Shown here: positions 46,183 to 55,907 of the stretch, in pieces
How positions within the stretch are numbered: the stretch's first letter is position 1
How the letters are laid out: every line of letters starts with the position of its first letter
Source of the DNA: Humulus lupulus
Taxonomy: Eukaryota > Streptophyta > Magnoliopsida > Rosales > Cannabaceae
Direction: 5' to 3'
NCBI RefSeq assembly: GCF_963169125.1
Contig: NC_084798.1
Coordinates: forward strand, 173,753,980 to 173,817,979
Length of the DNA stretch: 64,000 nucleotides
Position numbers and translations under genes: made by a program
Notes under the pieces: model-generated
Told to the model about the DNA's origin: nothing
Database searches by the model: none
Seen by the model: the letters and a program-made list of their open reading frames with translations, nothing else

Positions 46183-49100
46183 GGCAGGTTCAGACCCAAA
46201 TGGGACGCGAGGCCCAAGCCTAGTCCCATCCCGGACACCAAATGGTTCGGGCGGGTACAAACCCATCCCCGACCTGAATGGTCCAGGCGGGTACAAACCC
46301 ATCCCCGACCTGAATAGTCCGGGCGGATACAAACCCATCCCCGACTAGAATGGTCCGGGCGGGTAGAAACCCATCCCCGACCTGAATGGTCTGGGCGGGT
46401 ACAGACCCAAATGGGACACAAGGCCCAAGCCTAGTCCCATCCCGGACACCAAATGGTCCGGGCGAGTACAAACCCATCCCTGACCAGAATGGTCCGGGTG
46501 GGAGCAAACCCAAATGGGACGCAAGGCCCAAGCCTAGTCCCATCCCGGACACCAAATGGTCTGGGCGGGTACAAACCCAAATGGGACGCGAGGCCCAAGC
46601 CGAGTCCCATCCCGGACACCGAATGGTCCGGGCGGGTACAAACCCATCCCCGACTTGAATGGTCCGGGCGGTTACAAACCCATATAGGACGCAAGGCCCA
46701 AGCCTAGTCCCATCCCGGACACCGAATGGTCTGGGCGGGTACAAAGCCATCCCCGACTGGAATGGTCCGGGCGGGTACAAACCCATCCCCGACCTGAATG
46801 GTCCGGGTGGGTACAAACCCAAATGGGACACAAGGCCCAAGCCTAGTCCCATCCCGGACAGCAAATGGTCTGGGCGGTTACAAACCCAAATGGGACGCGA
46901 GGCCCAAGCCTAGTCCCATCTCGGACACCGAATGGTCCGGGCGGGTACAGACCCAAATGGGACGCAAGGCCCAAGCCTAGTCCCATCCCAGACACCAAAT
47001 TGTCCGGATGGGTACAAACCCAAATGGGACGCAAGGCCCAAGCATAGTTCCATGCCGGACACCAAATTGTCCGGGCGGGTACAAACCCATCCCCGACATG
47101 AATGGTCTGGGGGGTTTAAAACCAAAATGGGACGCAACGCCCAAGCCTAGTCCCATCCCCGACACCAAATGGTCCGGGTGGGTACAAATCCAAATGAGAC
47201 GCAAGGCCCAAGCCTAGTCCCATCCCGGACACCAAATGGTCCGGGCGGGTACAAACCCATCCATGACCTGAATGGTCCGGGTGGGTACAAACCCAAATGG
47301 GACGCAAGGCCCAAGCCTAGTCCCATCCCGGACACCAAATGGTCTGGGCGGTTACAAACCCAAATGGGACGCGAGGCCCAAGCCTAGTCCCATCCCGGAC
47401 ACCGAATGGTCTGGGCGGGTACAAACCCATCCGCGACCTGAATGGTCCGAGCGGGTACAGTCCCAAATGGAACGCAAGGCCTAAGCCTAGTCCTATCCCG
47501 GACACCAAATGGTCCGGGCGGATACAAACCCATCCCTGACCAGAATTGTCCGGGTGGGTACAAACCCAAATGGGACGCAAGGCCCAAGCCTAGTCCCATC
47601 CCGGACACCAAATGGTCTGAGCGGGTACAAACCCAAATGGGACGCGAGGCCCAAGCCTAGTCCCATCGCGGACACCGAATGGTCCGGGCGAGTACAAACC
47701 CATCCCCGACATGAATGGTCCGGGCGGGTACAGACCCAAATGGGACGCAAAACCAAAGCCTAGTCCCATCGCGAACACCGAATGGTTCGGGCGGGTACAA
47801 ACCCATCCGCGACCTGAATGGTCCGGGCGGGTACAGACCCAAATGGAACGCAAGGCCCAAGCCTAGTCCTATCCCGGACACCAAATGGTCCGGGCGGGTA
47901 CAAACCCATCCCTGACCTTAATGGTCCGGGTGGGTACAAACCCAAATGGGACGCAAGGCCCAAGCCTAGTCCCATCCCGGACACCAAATGGTCTGGGCGG
48001 GTACAAACCCAAATGGGACGCGAGGCCCAAGCCTAGTCCCATCGCGGACACCGAATGGTCCGGGCGGGTACAAACCCATCCCCGACCTAAATGGTCCGGG
48101 CGGGTACAAACCCAAATGGGACGCAAAACCAAAGCCTAGTCCCATCGCGGACACCGAATGGTCCGGGCGGGTACAAACCCATCCCCGACATAAATGGTCC
48201 GGGCGGGTACAAACCCATCCCCGACATGAATGGTCCGGGGGGTTTAAAACCAAAATGGGACGCGAGGCCCAAGCCTAGTCCCATCCCGGAAACCAAATAG
48301 TCCGGGCGAGAACAAACCCATCCCCGACGTAAATGGTCCGGGCAGGTACAAACCCAAATGGGACGCAAAGCACAGCCTAGTCCCATCCCGGACACCAAAT
48401 GGTCCGGACGGGTACAAACCCATCCCTGACCGCAATGGTCTGGGTGGGTACAAACCCAAATGGGACGCAAGGCTCAAGCCTAGTCTCATCCCGGACACCA
48501 AATGGTCTGGGCGGGTACAAACCCAAATGGGACGCGAGGCCCAAGCCTAGTCCCATCCCGGACACTGAATGGTCCTGGCGCGTACAAACTGATCCCCGAC
48601 CTGAATGGTCCGTGCGGGTACAGACCAAAATGGGACGCAAGGCCCAAGACTAGTCCCATCCCGGACACCAAATGGTCCGGGCGGGTACAAACCCATCCCT
48701 GACCTGAATTGTCCGGGTGGGTACAAACCCAAATGGGACGCAAGGCCTAAGCCTAGTCCCATCCAGGACACCAAATGGTCTGGGCGGGTACAAACCCATC
48801 CCTGACCTGAATGGTCCGGGTGGGTACAAACCCAAATAGGACGCAAGGCCCAAGCCTAGTCCCATCCCGGACACCAAATGGGTTGGGCGGTTACAAACCC
48901 AAATGGGACGCGAGGCCCAAGCCTAGTCCCATCCCGGACACCGAATGGTCCGGGCGGGTAGAGACCCAAATGGGACACAAGGCCCAAGCCTAGTCCCATC
49001 CCGGACACCGAATGGTCCGGGCGGGTACATACCCATCCGCGACCTGAATGGTCCGGGCGGATACAGACCCAAATGGAACGCAAGGCCTAAGCCTAGTCCT

Positions 49101-49500
49101 ATCCCGGACACCAAATGGTCCAGGCGGGTACAAACGCATCCCTGACCTGAATGGTCCGGGTGGGTACAAACCCAAATAGGGCACAAGGCGAAAGCCTAGT
49201 CCCATCCCGGACACCAAATGGTCTGGGCGGGTACAAACCCAAATGGGACGCAAGGCCCAAGCCTAGTCCCATCCCTGACACCAAATGGGCTGGGCGGTTA
49301 CAAACCCAAATGGGACGCGAGGCCCAAGCCTAGTCCCATCCCGGACACCGAATGGTCCGGGCGGGTAGAGACCCAAATGGGATGCAAGGCCCAAGCCTAG
49401 TCCCATCCCGGACACCAAATGGTCCGGGCGGGTACAAACCCATCCCCGACATGAAGGATCCGAGGGGTTTAAAACCAAATGGGACGCAAGGCACAAAGCC
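46183..49500 (+). repeat. MINI-LTR minisatellite, right block
   Basis: About 36 higher-order units of the same A, A' and B modules as the left block, again with steps of 67, 103 and 139 bp (for example 46798-46865-46932 and 47715-47818-47885-47988). The right edge (49440-49540) shows degenerate units with GGGGTTTAAAACC. Variants such as GGGGGGTTTAAAACC recur at 47110 and 48240, which suggests that groups of units were duplicated together. Confidence 0.95.
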
Positions 49501-49610
49501 TAGTCTCATCCTGGACATGAATGATCCGGGATGCCTAAATCCCTACTCGGGATATTTGGATTTGATCCAGGAGAGTAAAGCAAGTCTCCACCATGCAAAC
49601 ATGGATGAAG
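49501..49610 (+). other. Unique stretch between minisatellite and polypurine tract
   Basis: About 110 bp without repeats or ORF; it joins the last degenerate unit to the polypurine tract. Confidence 0.6.
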
Positions 49611-49624
49611 ACTTGGGGGGTAAA
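49611..49624 (+). other. MINI-LTR polypurine tract
   Basis: ACTTGGGGGGTAAA directly before the 3' LTR. The Tat-A tract (ACTTGGGGGTCAAA on the minus strand) is almost the same. Confidence 0.85.
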
Positions 49625-49739
49625 TGTTATCCTTGTTTTCCCCCGGGACGCGTGGCGTGACATAAGGGGTACATGTGCTCCCTCGAAGAGATCCAGGCCC
49701 ACCCTGTGCCCAATGAACAGGGAAGAAAGTCCTGATAGT

Positions 49740-50205
49740 CCCCGTCCATATGGTCCCGGCCAAGGTGTCCCCGTCCAGATGATCTCGAACAAGATGATTC
49801 CGGCCAAGGTGTCCCCGTCCAGAATGATCCCAGACAAGATGATCCCGACCAAGGTGTCCCCGTCTTGAATGATCCTGGACAAGATGATCCCAGCCAAGGT
49901 GTCCCGTCCAGATGATCCCGGACAAGATGATCCCGGCCAAGGTGTCCCCGTCCAAATGATCCCAGACAAGATGATCCCGGCCAAGGTGTCCCCGTCCAGA
50001 TGATCCCGGCCAAGGTGTCCCCGTCCAGAATGATCCCGGACAAGATGATCCCGGACAAGGTGTCCCCGTCCAGAATGATCCCGGACAAGGTGTCGCCGTC
50101 CATATGGTCCAGGCCATCAGTAATGATCCTGGACAAGATGATCCCGGCCAAGGTGTCCCCATCCAGAATGATCCCGGACAAGGTGTCCCCGTCCATATGG
50201 TCCGG
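49740..50205 (+). repeat. Minisatellite in the 3' LTR of MINI-LTR
   Basis: Same GATCCCGGACAAGAT / GATCCCGGCCAAGGTGTCCC units as in the 5' LTR, in more copies. Apparent ORFs of up to 266 codons on the minus strand are by-products. Confidence 0.88.
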
Positions 50206-50362
50206 GCCATTAGTAAATGAAACTGGACAAGATGTCCGGGTAGGAAAAGTTTGGTCTTCCCTGAAGCTGACAGGTCCTCGAGAAACACAGAAGTAGGTCT
50301 CCTCAACTATGAACAAGAAGTTACGCATGGAGCGTACACTGTTCCTGGGAAACAGTGCTACC

Positions 50363-52197
50363 ACTACTGTAACGACCCAAATTAGCTAATAAGGCTTAAG
50401 GGCCTTGATTAGCATGCCAGGAGGGCATGATGGGATTTATGTGTGATTTTATGAGTTAAATGCATGGTTATGATTTTAAGCATGTTATATGACTATTTGA
50501 TTATCTGAGATGCATGACTATGTATATTAGTATGCATGTAGGCCCGGTTCGTGTTAGAAGGGCATAATTGTAATTTTGGCCATGTGGGGCATAACTGCAT
50601 TGATACGTGATGATTGTTGAGACCACAGTGGTATGTGGGTGTATCTGTGATTTGTGACTCGAGGCGATCCCAGTGAGCAGGCTAGCGGAAAGTCATAGCG
50701 GGAATTTATACCCGGCTCGGGGCGAGCCTGGGGGTATGAACAGGAATTCAGAGAATAGATTGAGATTTATTTTGATGATGGGGGATACTTATTTGGTGGT
50801 TTATCAGGTGTTGGAAGGTAACGGGAAATTATTAGAGACACTTGAGGATTAGCAGGAATTGGGTAAAATGACTAAAATGGTCATATTTGGACAAAAGGAT
50901 TTAGAGTTAATAGGAAGGGCATTTTGGTCATTTGGCTTTTAAAGATAGGTTTTTATAAGGCTTTATAGAGAGTGAGAATGCTGAAAGAAAAGAAAAGGAA
51001 GAATAAGGAAAGAAAGAAAAGAGAGAAAACATTTGGGGTTTTCACAAGGGTCGGTTTGTGCATTTTTGCACCATTCCGCTCCATTTTTCTTGGAGCAAAG
51101 CTTAGTGGAGAGCAATGGTAGGCTGTGCATCAAGGATCTTAGGTTAGACTTGAAGATTTGGCAAGAACACATCAACTTTTGAGGGAATTTCTGAGCAAGC
51201 TTTGTTGATGAACAAGCTAAGGAGGTCTAGGGTTGAATCAAGGTCGAAATTTGCATCAATGGTGTGCGCTAAGGCTCGAGTGGGATCGTGCTCAAGGAGT
51301 CAGGTGATCTAAGCTATTGAAGGGAAAGGTAAGAAAACTATAACACCCGTAGGATAGGGCATGGGCCCATAGTGTGATTGTGGGGCACGGCCCTATATTG
51401 CATGTTGCATGATGAGATGATTGTCGGGCATGGCCCTATATTGCATGACATGTTAGGATGCAGACTTAAATGAATTATTATTCGTTGGAATGTTGTTGTG
51501 TTATACTATATGTGTGATTATAATAAAATGAACGGCAAGGGCCGAGAGCGGCGTAGGCCGGGTGCGGCAGCAGGGCCGGAAGTAACACTTAGCACATGGG
51601 ATGCTATAGTCAGGGCAGGGCCCGGTGGATACATGTGTTATCCTTACGGTGTGAACTGATACCCCAGGCTTCGGTAAGGCTTCTGGGGCGGCATGGCCGT
51701 GTTTGCTTAGTCTAATGGTTGACTTGTTTATCTGTGGACTATCTGATATGATTAACTGTATATTTGCATATGTTATGTTCTGCATGAGTTTTCTTGCTGG
51801 GCTTCGGCTCACGGGTGCTCCGTGTTGCAGGTAAGGGCAAAGACTGAGTCAACCAACCATGAGTACGGAGAGCGTGAAGCGACTCGTACATGTTTGGCCT
51901 GCCTGACTGCTTTGGTTGGGGGTTTATTTGAAAATGGCTGTAATAATCTATGATTTTTATGGCTGATCAATTGTAAACTTATTTTAAGGTGTAAATAGTT
52001 TTCAAACCTCATTTTGGGATCCCAAATGTTAAATACTAGAAGTTTTATTGAAATAACGCATTTTTCTAAGATTACAGCCTTAACTTTTAATTAGTCACAC
52101 TTTTGTCTCAAAACCTTGGTTAGCGAGTTCATTGCACACTGTTTTGTCTGAAAACTCACTTGGTAACAGCCCTAAGGTAGTAGGGCGTTACAACTAC
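50363..52197 (+). mobile_element. Tekay-type solo LTR in the MINI-LTR 3' LTR, perfect TSD
   Basis: 50368-52192 (1825 bp), TGTAACGACCCAAATTAGCT to GGGCGTTACA, flanked by ACTAC (50363-50367, 52193-52197). The uninterrupted target is seen in the 5' LTR near 41780 (GCTACCACAACACTGACAG). Similar to 43900-46177, but it lacks the CCGCGG array and has an A-rich/purine-rich segment (50985-51025) instead. The conserved block is at 51789-51840. Confidence 0.94.
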
Positions 52198-52689
52198 ACT
52201 GACAGATCTTGTCCCCCGAATCTTCCTCGTGGATTGTAACACCCAGACTGAAGCAACTGTTTGTCGCGAGTCTTGTAATGTGATCATGTTTGGGCTGGCC
52301 CAACGGGCCTTTGTTAATATATGTTATATATTTCAAATCCTTTGTATTATGGCTCCATTAGTGAGTAAACTATAATTACATCTCTATTGGGCCAGGATTA
52401 GTCCAGCCCAAGCCCATTGCACAAGACTGCCTATAAATAGTGCCAGTTGTGCACAGTAGGGGGGATCCCAAGGTTGGCTTGTAAGCGATTACTCTGCTCA
52501 AATTTGTAGAAAATTCCATTGTCAAAAGCTCTCTAAGCTCTAATACAAATGACTCGTGGACTAAGGCTCATTAACGCCCCAACCACGTAAAAATCCTGTT
52601 TGCATTTTCGAAATCCTTTCTTTTTAAGCTCTCTTATCTTTCATAATTATAGTTGCCGAAAAACTCGGTTAACAAATAATTTTTCAAAT

Positions 52690-53612
52690 TACATGGTAGG
52701 TTGGTTTTATGAGAACCGACCTACCTGTCATTATATAAAGATATTCTAATTTATTTTTACGTTATTGTAATTTTAAAATATATTAATTTATTTAAACAAT
52801 ACATATAATTTATTTTGGGTATGAAATAAGTATAAAATAATTATAAATTTATCAATATTAAATATTTATTTTTTTGTAATTAAAAATTTTACTTTAATTT
52901 TATAAATTAAGAAAATATTTTAATTTAATATTATTAATAATTTAAAATAAAAAGATTTATAAAATAATTTAGAGTATCTACTTAATAATTTTTTATATGA
53001 TATGGTAGGTCAGTTGTATGGGAAATAATTTCTCATGTGACATGGTAAGTCTGTTGTGAGAAATGACTTCTCATGTGACATGATAGGTCGGTTGTGGGAA
53101 ATGACTTCTCATGTGACATGGTAGGTCAGTTATGTAGGACCAGACCTACCATGTCATTATAAAAATATACATATGTATTGTTCAAAAAAAAAAAAAGATA
53201 CTCTAATTTGTTTTACAATATTGGAATTTTAAAGTATATTAATTTATTTAAACAATACATATGTATATATAATTTATTTGGGTATGAAATTAGTGTAAAA
53301 AATATATACTTATTAATATTACATATATTAAAAAATTTGAAATGTAAATAAATGAATTAGTTATTAACAATTAAAAAAATTTAATATAATTTTTATAAAT
53401 AAGAAAATATTTGAATTTAATAGTATTTATAATTTAAAATAAAAAACTTCATAAAATAATTTGCAGTATCTATTTCATAATTTTTTAAATGACATGATAG
53501 GTTGGTTGTATGGGAAATGACTTCTCATGTGACATGATACGTCGACTGTGGGAAATGACTTCTCATGTGACATGGTAGGTCGGTTGTGTAGTTACAGACC
53601 TACCATGTCATT
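52690..53612. repeat. CACTA-2 subterminal repeats (right of MINI-LTR)
   Basis: Arms such as ACATGGTAGGTTGGTTTTAT...ACCGACCTACC (52692-52728), and tandem phrases TTCTCATGTGACATGGTAGG (52998-53150, 53490-53612) in two blocks separated by AT-rich filler. The two blocks (about 52735-53160 and 53200-53610) are diverged duplicates of each other. Confidence 0.8.
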
Positions 53613-53737
53613 ATAAAAATATATTATTAAAGATACTCTAATTTGTTTTTACATTATTGGAATTTTAAAATATATTAAACAATAAATATATATATAATTT
53701 ATTAATACATTATTTAAAAAATGTGATTAAACCAAAT

Positions 53738-54060
53738 GAAAAAAATAGGCGCGGAGGGCAAACATGAAGCGCCAAAAGAGAGAGAACGCTAAGCCACCAG
53801 TCTCTCCTCCTCTGACTCTTCTCAGTTTTTCTTCTTTTTCTTTGTTTCCCGATTCCCCTCAACCTCTTTTCTTTGATTCTCTATCTCTCTCTGCAACCTT
53901 ATGACTTCTCTCTTCTCCTTTCGCCCTCCAGCGGCAACGAAATTGTGGTACAAAGCATGGGCACGAGACTGGCAACAGTGTCTCGACTTCTCAGCAGTGG
54001 TGGTTAGAGTTTTTCGCAGGTGATGGTGGCCTTGGGTTACGAAGCAATCTAATGCAAATT
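53738..54060 (+). other. GC-richer leader-like segment in CACTA-2
   Basis: Follows the subterminal repeats. GCGCCAAA at 53769-53776 has the shape of an E2F site. A pyrimidine-rich stretch (TCTCTCCTCCTCTGACTCTT) is followed by short exon-like sequence with a CGCAG-GTGATGG acceptor/donor-like site at about 54020. It may be the promoter and first exon of a transposase gene, or captured host DNA. No ORF is supportable. Confidence 0.35.
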
Positions 54061-55548
54061 AGTTTTTGAATATTTTGTTATTGATAAAGTTTCTATTTTT
54101 TTTTCTGACTATGGTTTATCTACTATTTTGAGTAATGGGTTATTCTAGGTTTTGTGTATTAGCAAGTGTATCTAGGTTTAAAAAAAAATCGCATCATAGG
54201 TTTCTCTAATGGTGACAGCAACGAATTTCAGAACCCTTGGATTGGGGATTTGCAGTATTGAGTCAACGAAAACTACCTCAATAACTGCTTTGTTTACACT
54301 GGTGAGGTCTTCATATTTCTCTCTGTATATATTTGTGTTTATATTACATATGTACTACCATTTTTTTTTTTATTTCTATGATTTATGAATGGAAGAACCT
54401 CTTAAAACAATTTAGTTGTCATTACATATAAATATATGTATATGTATATTTAGAAAGTTGGGTATTATTATTCACTTAAATTAGTGTAATATAGCTAAGT
54501 TGAGAAATTCAATATACTCGATGCGGGGTTTTCTTCTCCCTCCCTCTGTTTATGTTTTTATGTATTACCATTGTTATGGTCTTCTCCAAGATTTAAGAAT
54601 TGAAAAATCCCTTTAGGCAATTTACTTATGCCTCACCATGACCAAAGTGCCTCTGCAATATGTGCCTCCGCTGGGTTCTAGAACTTTTTAAAAGAGTGGA
54701 TTTATGCAAAGCAATTTCATATAGTAGTAAACCTTAAGTTCATAATTTCATATAAAAGGCCTGCATATATAGAAAGAAAACACTTAAGCTAGTACACTTG
54801 ATTCATATATATAATCATATGAAGGTCTGGTGTATATACATTTGATTGATTCATTCATTTATCCATTAAGTAGTGCATGGATTATTAAGTTGCTATAATG
54901 TTGTGATTAAATTTGTTGCAGCTCTTAATCTTGTGACATAGCTTAATTTAAATAATATGTCTTCTTTTTTTAGAATAAATAAATCTCTCACATTCAGTAT
55001 CAGATCTATAAATTATTGATTAGAAGAAATATCTTTACTAACCAATAATTTGAGGCATATGATGAACTTTATTTGAATCTGTGACACTTTTATTTGATGT
55101 CATATATGATATGTCCTTGTATTAATTTGTTATTGCAAAAAATTCAAGCAAGTGTTTTAGCTTAATGCATGTAGATATGTCATATATATAATATGATTTT
55201 ATTGTAGTTTGTGCCATAGTCCATGAAACTGTCAAACACCCATGCAAGGTATTTGCTATAGTCTTTTAGGTAGCCAATATAACGATAGGAGTTTCATCTT
55301 TTATATAGTCTTTTGAATTTGCTTGAGGTTCTCAATGAAGTATATGTTAATGCACTTAATATAAATATATTGAATATCTACTATGCCATTATTAATAATG
55401 TTCTAATCTTCAATAATATGTGAATGCTTTTAGTTTTCTAGTTTCACAGTTTTGGTTTAGAGATGAACTAAGTCTCAAAATGGATATTCATTTTTTTTTA
55501 AAAAAACACTTAATTTGGTAGTGTTTTCTGTTAGTTTTTTTTTTTTTT
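54061..55548. other. AT-rich non-coding stretch
   Basis: About 1.5 kb, intron-like in composition, with no ORF or repeat I can support. It ends in a T-run (55535-55548) at the border to Tat-C. Probably CACTA-2 interior. Confidence 0.4.
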
Positions 55549-55907
55549 GTCGTGGATTGCCTCCAGCATGATTTCCACACTCTCCTTCATGTATCTCTTG
55601 CAGAACCTTCAAAGCCTCCCCCTTATCTATACACCGTAGGAGCGGGGTGGAGAAGCCTCTTTTATACAAAACTCCATTTACTAGGGTGTATTGGGCGGCT
55701 TTGTAAATTAGCTTAGGGCGTCTTTTTTGTCCAAAGGCAACGTTCCATCACTTAAGTAACTCGAGATGGGTGTGGACCATGACTCCTCGAGAGTATTAAC
55801 CATGTGAACCTCCTCTTCTGCTCACTTGGCCTAGAGAGGTATTCGACAGGGATGAACTCAAGCGTGTCTTCGTCTTGAGTAGAGGAGAGTTTTGCGAGAG
55901 TGATAAC
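55549..55907 (-). pseudogene. Tat-C: pol scrap (end of second RNase H, integrase zinc-binding part)
   Basis: On the minus strand: end of the archaeal-type RNase H (KLSSTQDEDTLEFIPVEYLS, near 55870), then, after a frame change, KLIYKAAQYTLVNGVLYKRG, STPLLRCIDKGEALKVLQEI and HEGECGNHAGG, the integrase zinc-binding part. The same blocks occur in Tat-A at about 7700-7930. Only about 360 bp; the left side is cut at a T-run and the right side by Athila-2. Confidence 0.82.

Larger units (their letters stand above)
49625..52674 (+). repeat. MINI-LTR 3' LTR, split by a solo LTR
   Basis: About 1220 bp of LTR once the insertion 50368-52192 and one duplication are removed. It opens TGTTATCCTTGTTTTCCCCC and ends GGTTAACA. 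TATA box at 52432-52439. It is longer than the 5' LTR mainly because its minisatellite (49740-50110 and 50130-50205) has more units. Confidence 0.92.
41179..52679 (+). mobile_element. MINI-LTR: non-autonomous LTR element filled with minisatellite, perfect TSD
   Basis: LTRs at 41184-42265 and 49625-52674 (TGTTATCC to GGTTAACA), flanked by AATAA on both sides (41179-41183, 52675-52679). A Tat-like primer site follows the left LTR and a Tat-like polypurine tract precedes the right one, giving plus orientation. There is no gag, pol or antisense gene, only a 31-codon gag-start-like ORF. The interior is a higher-order tandem repeat (42470-43899 and 46183-49500). Two Tekay-type solo LTRs have inserted later, one in the repeat and one in the 3' LTR. 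It must rely on proteins of a Tat element. Confidence 0.92.
40674..55540. mobile_element. CACTA-2: left part of a CACTA transposon, split by MINI-LTR
   Basis: Starts with the terminal repeat CACTACTAGAAT at 40674, followed by the array of inverted subterminal repeats usual for CACTA elements (to about 41010). The array goes on beyond MINI-LTR (52690-53612). A leader-like GC-richer region follows (53740-54060), then AT-rich sequence to about 55540. No transposase ORF and no matching right end (TAGTAGTG) were found, so it is right-truncated or a deletion derivative. The extent right of 53612 is uncertain. Confidence 0.7.

Noticed and set aside
42470..49500. CRISPR-like pattern of 30-bp linkers with 36-37-bp spacers
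   Set aside because: The intervening modules are near-copies of each other, not unique spacers, and the DNA is plant nuclear.
42466..49660. Dozens of overlapping ORFs (60-214 codons, Gly/Pro-rich) on both strands
   Set aside because: They repeat with the 67/103-bp steps of the minisatellite, occur in several frames at once and end wherever the unit varies. Unit lengths are not multiples of three, so no frame is kept.
41124..50364. ORFs of up to 266 codons on the minus strand in the MINI-LTR LTRs (Gly/Ile/Asp-rich)
   Set aside because: By-products of the GATCCCGG minisatellite. They appear in parallel in both LTRs and in different frames.
45572..51812. Similar minus-strand ORFs at 45572-45754 and 51501-51812
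   Set aside because: They share sequence because both are in the same Tekay-type LTR region. They are short, frame-variable and without a protein motif.
54860..55520. TAGTAGTG-like or GGTAGTG-like strings as right end of CACTA-2
   Set aside because: None matches the left terminal repeat beyond 5-6 bases, and none has a matching 3-bp duplication (CTT).
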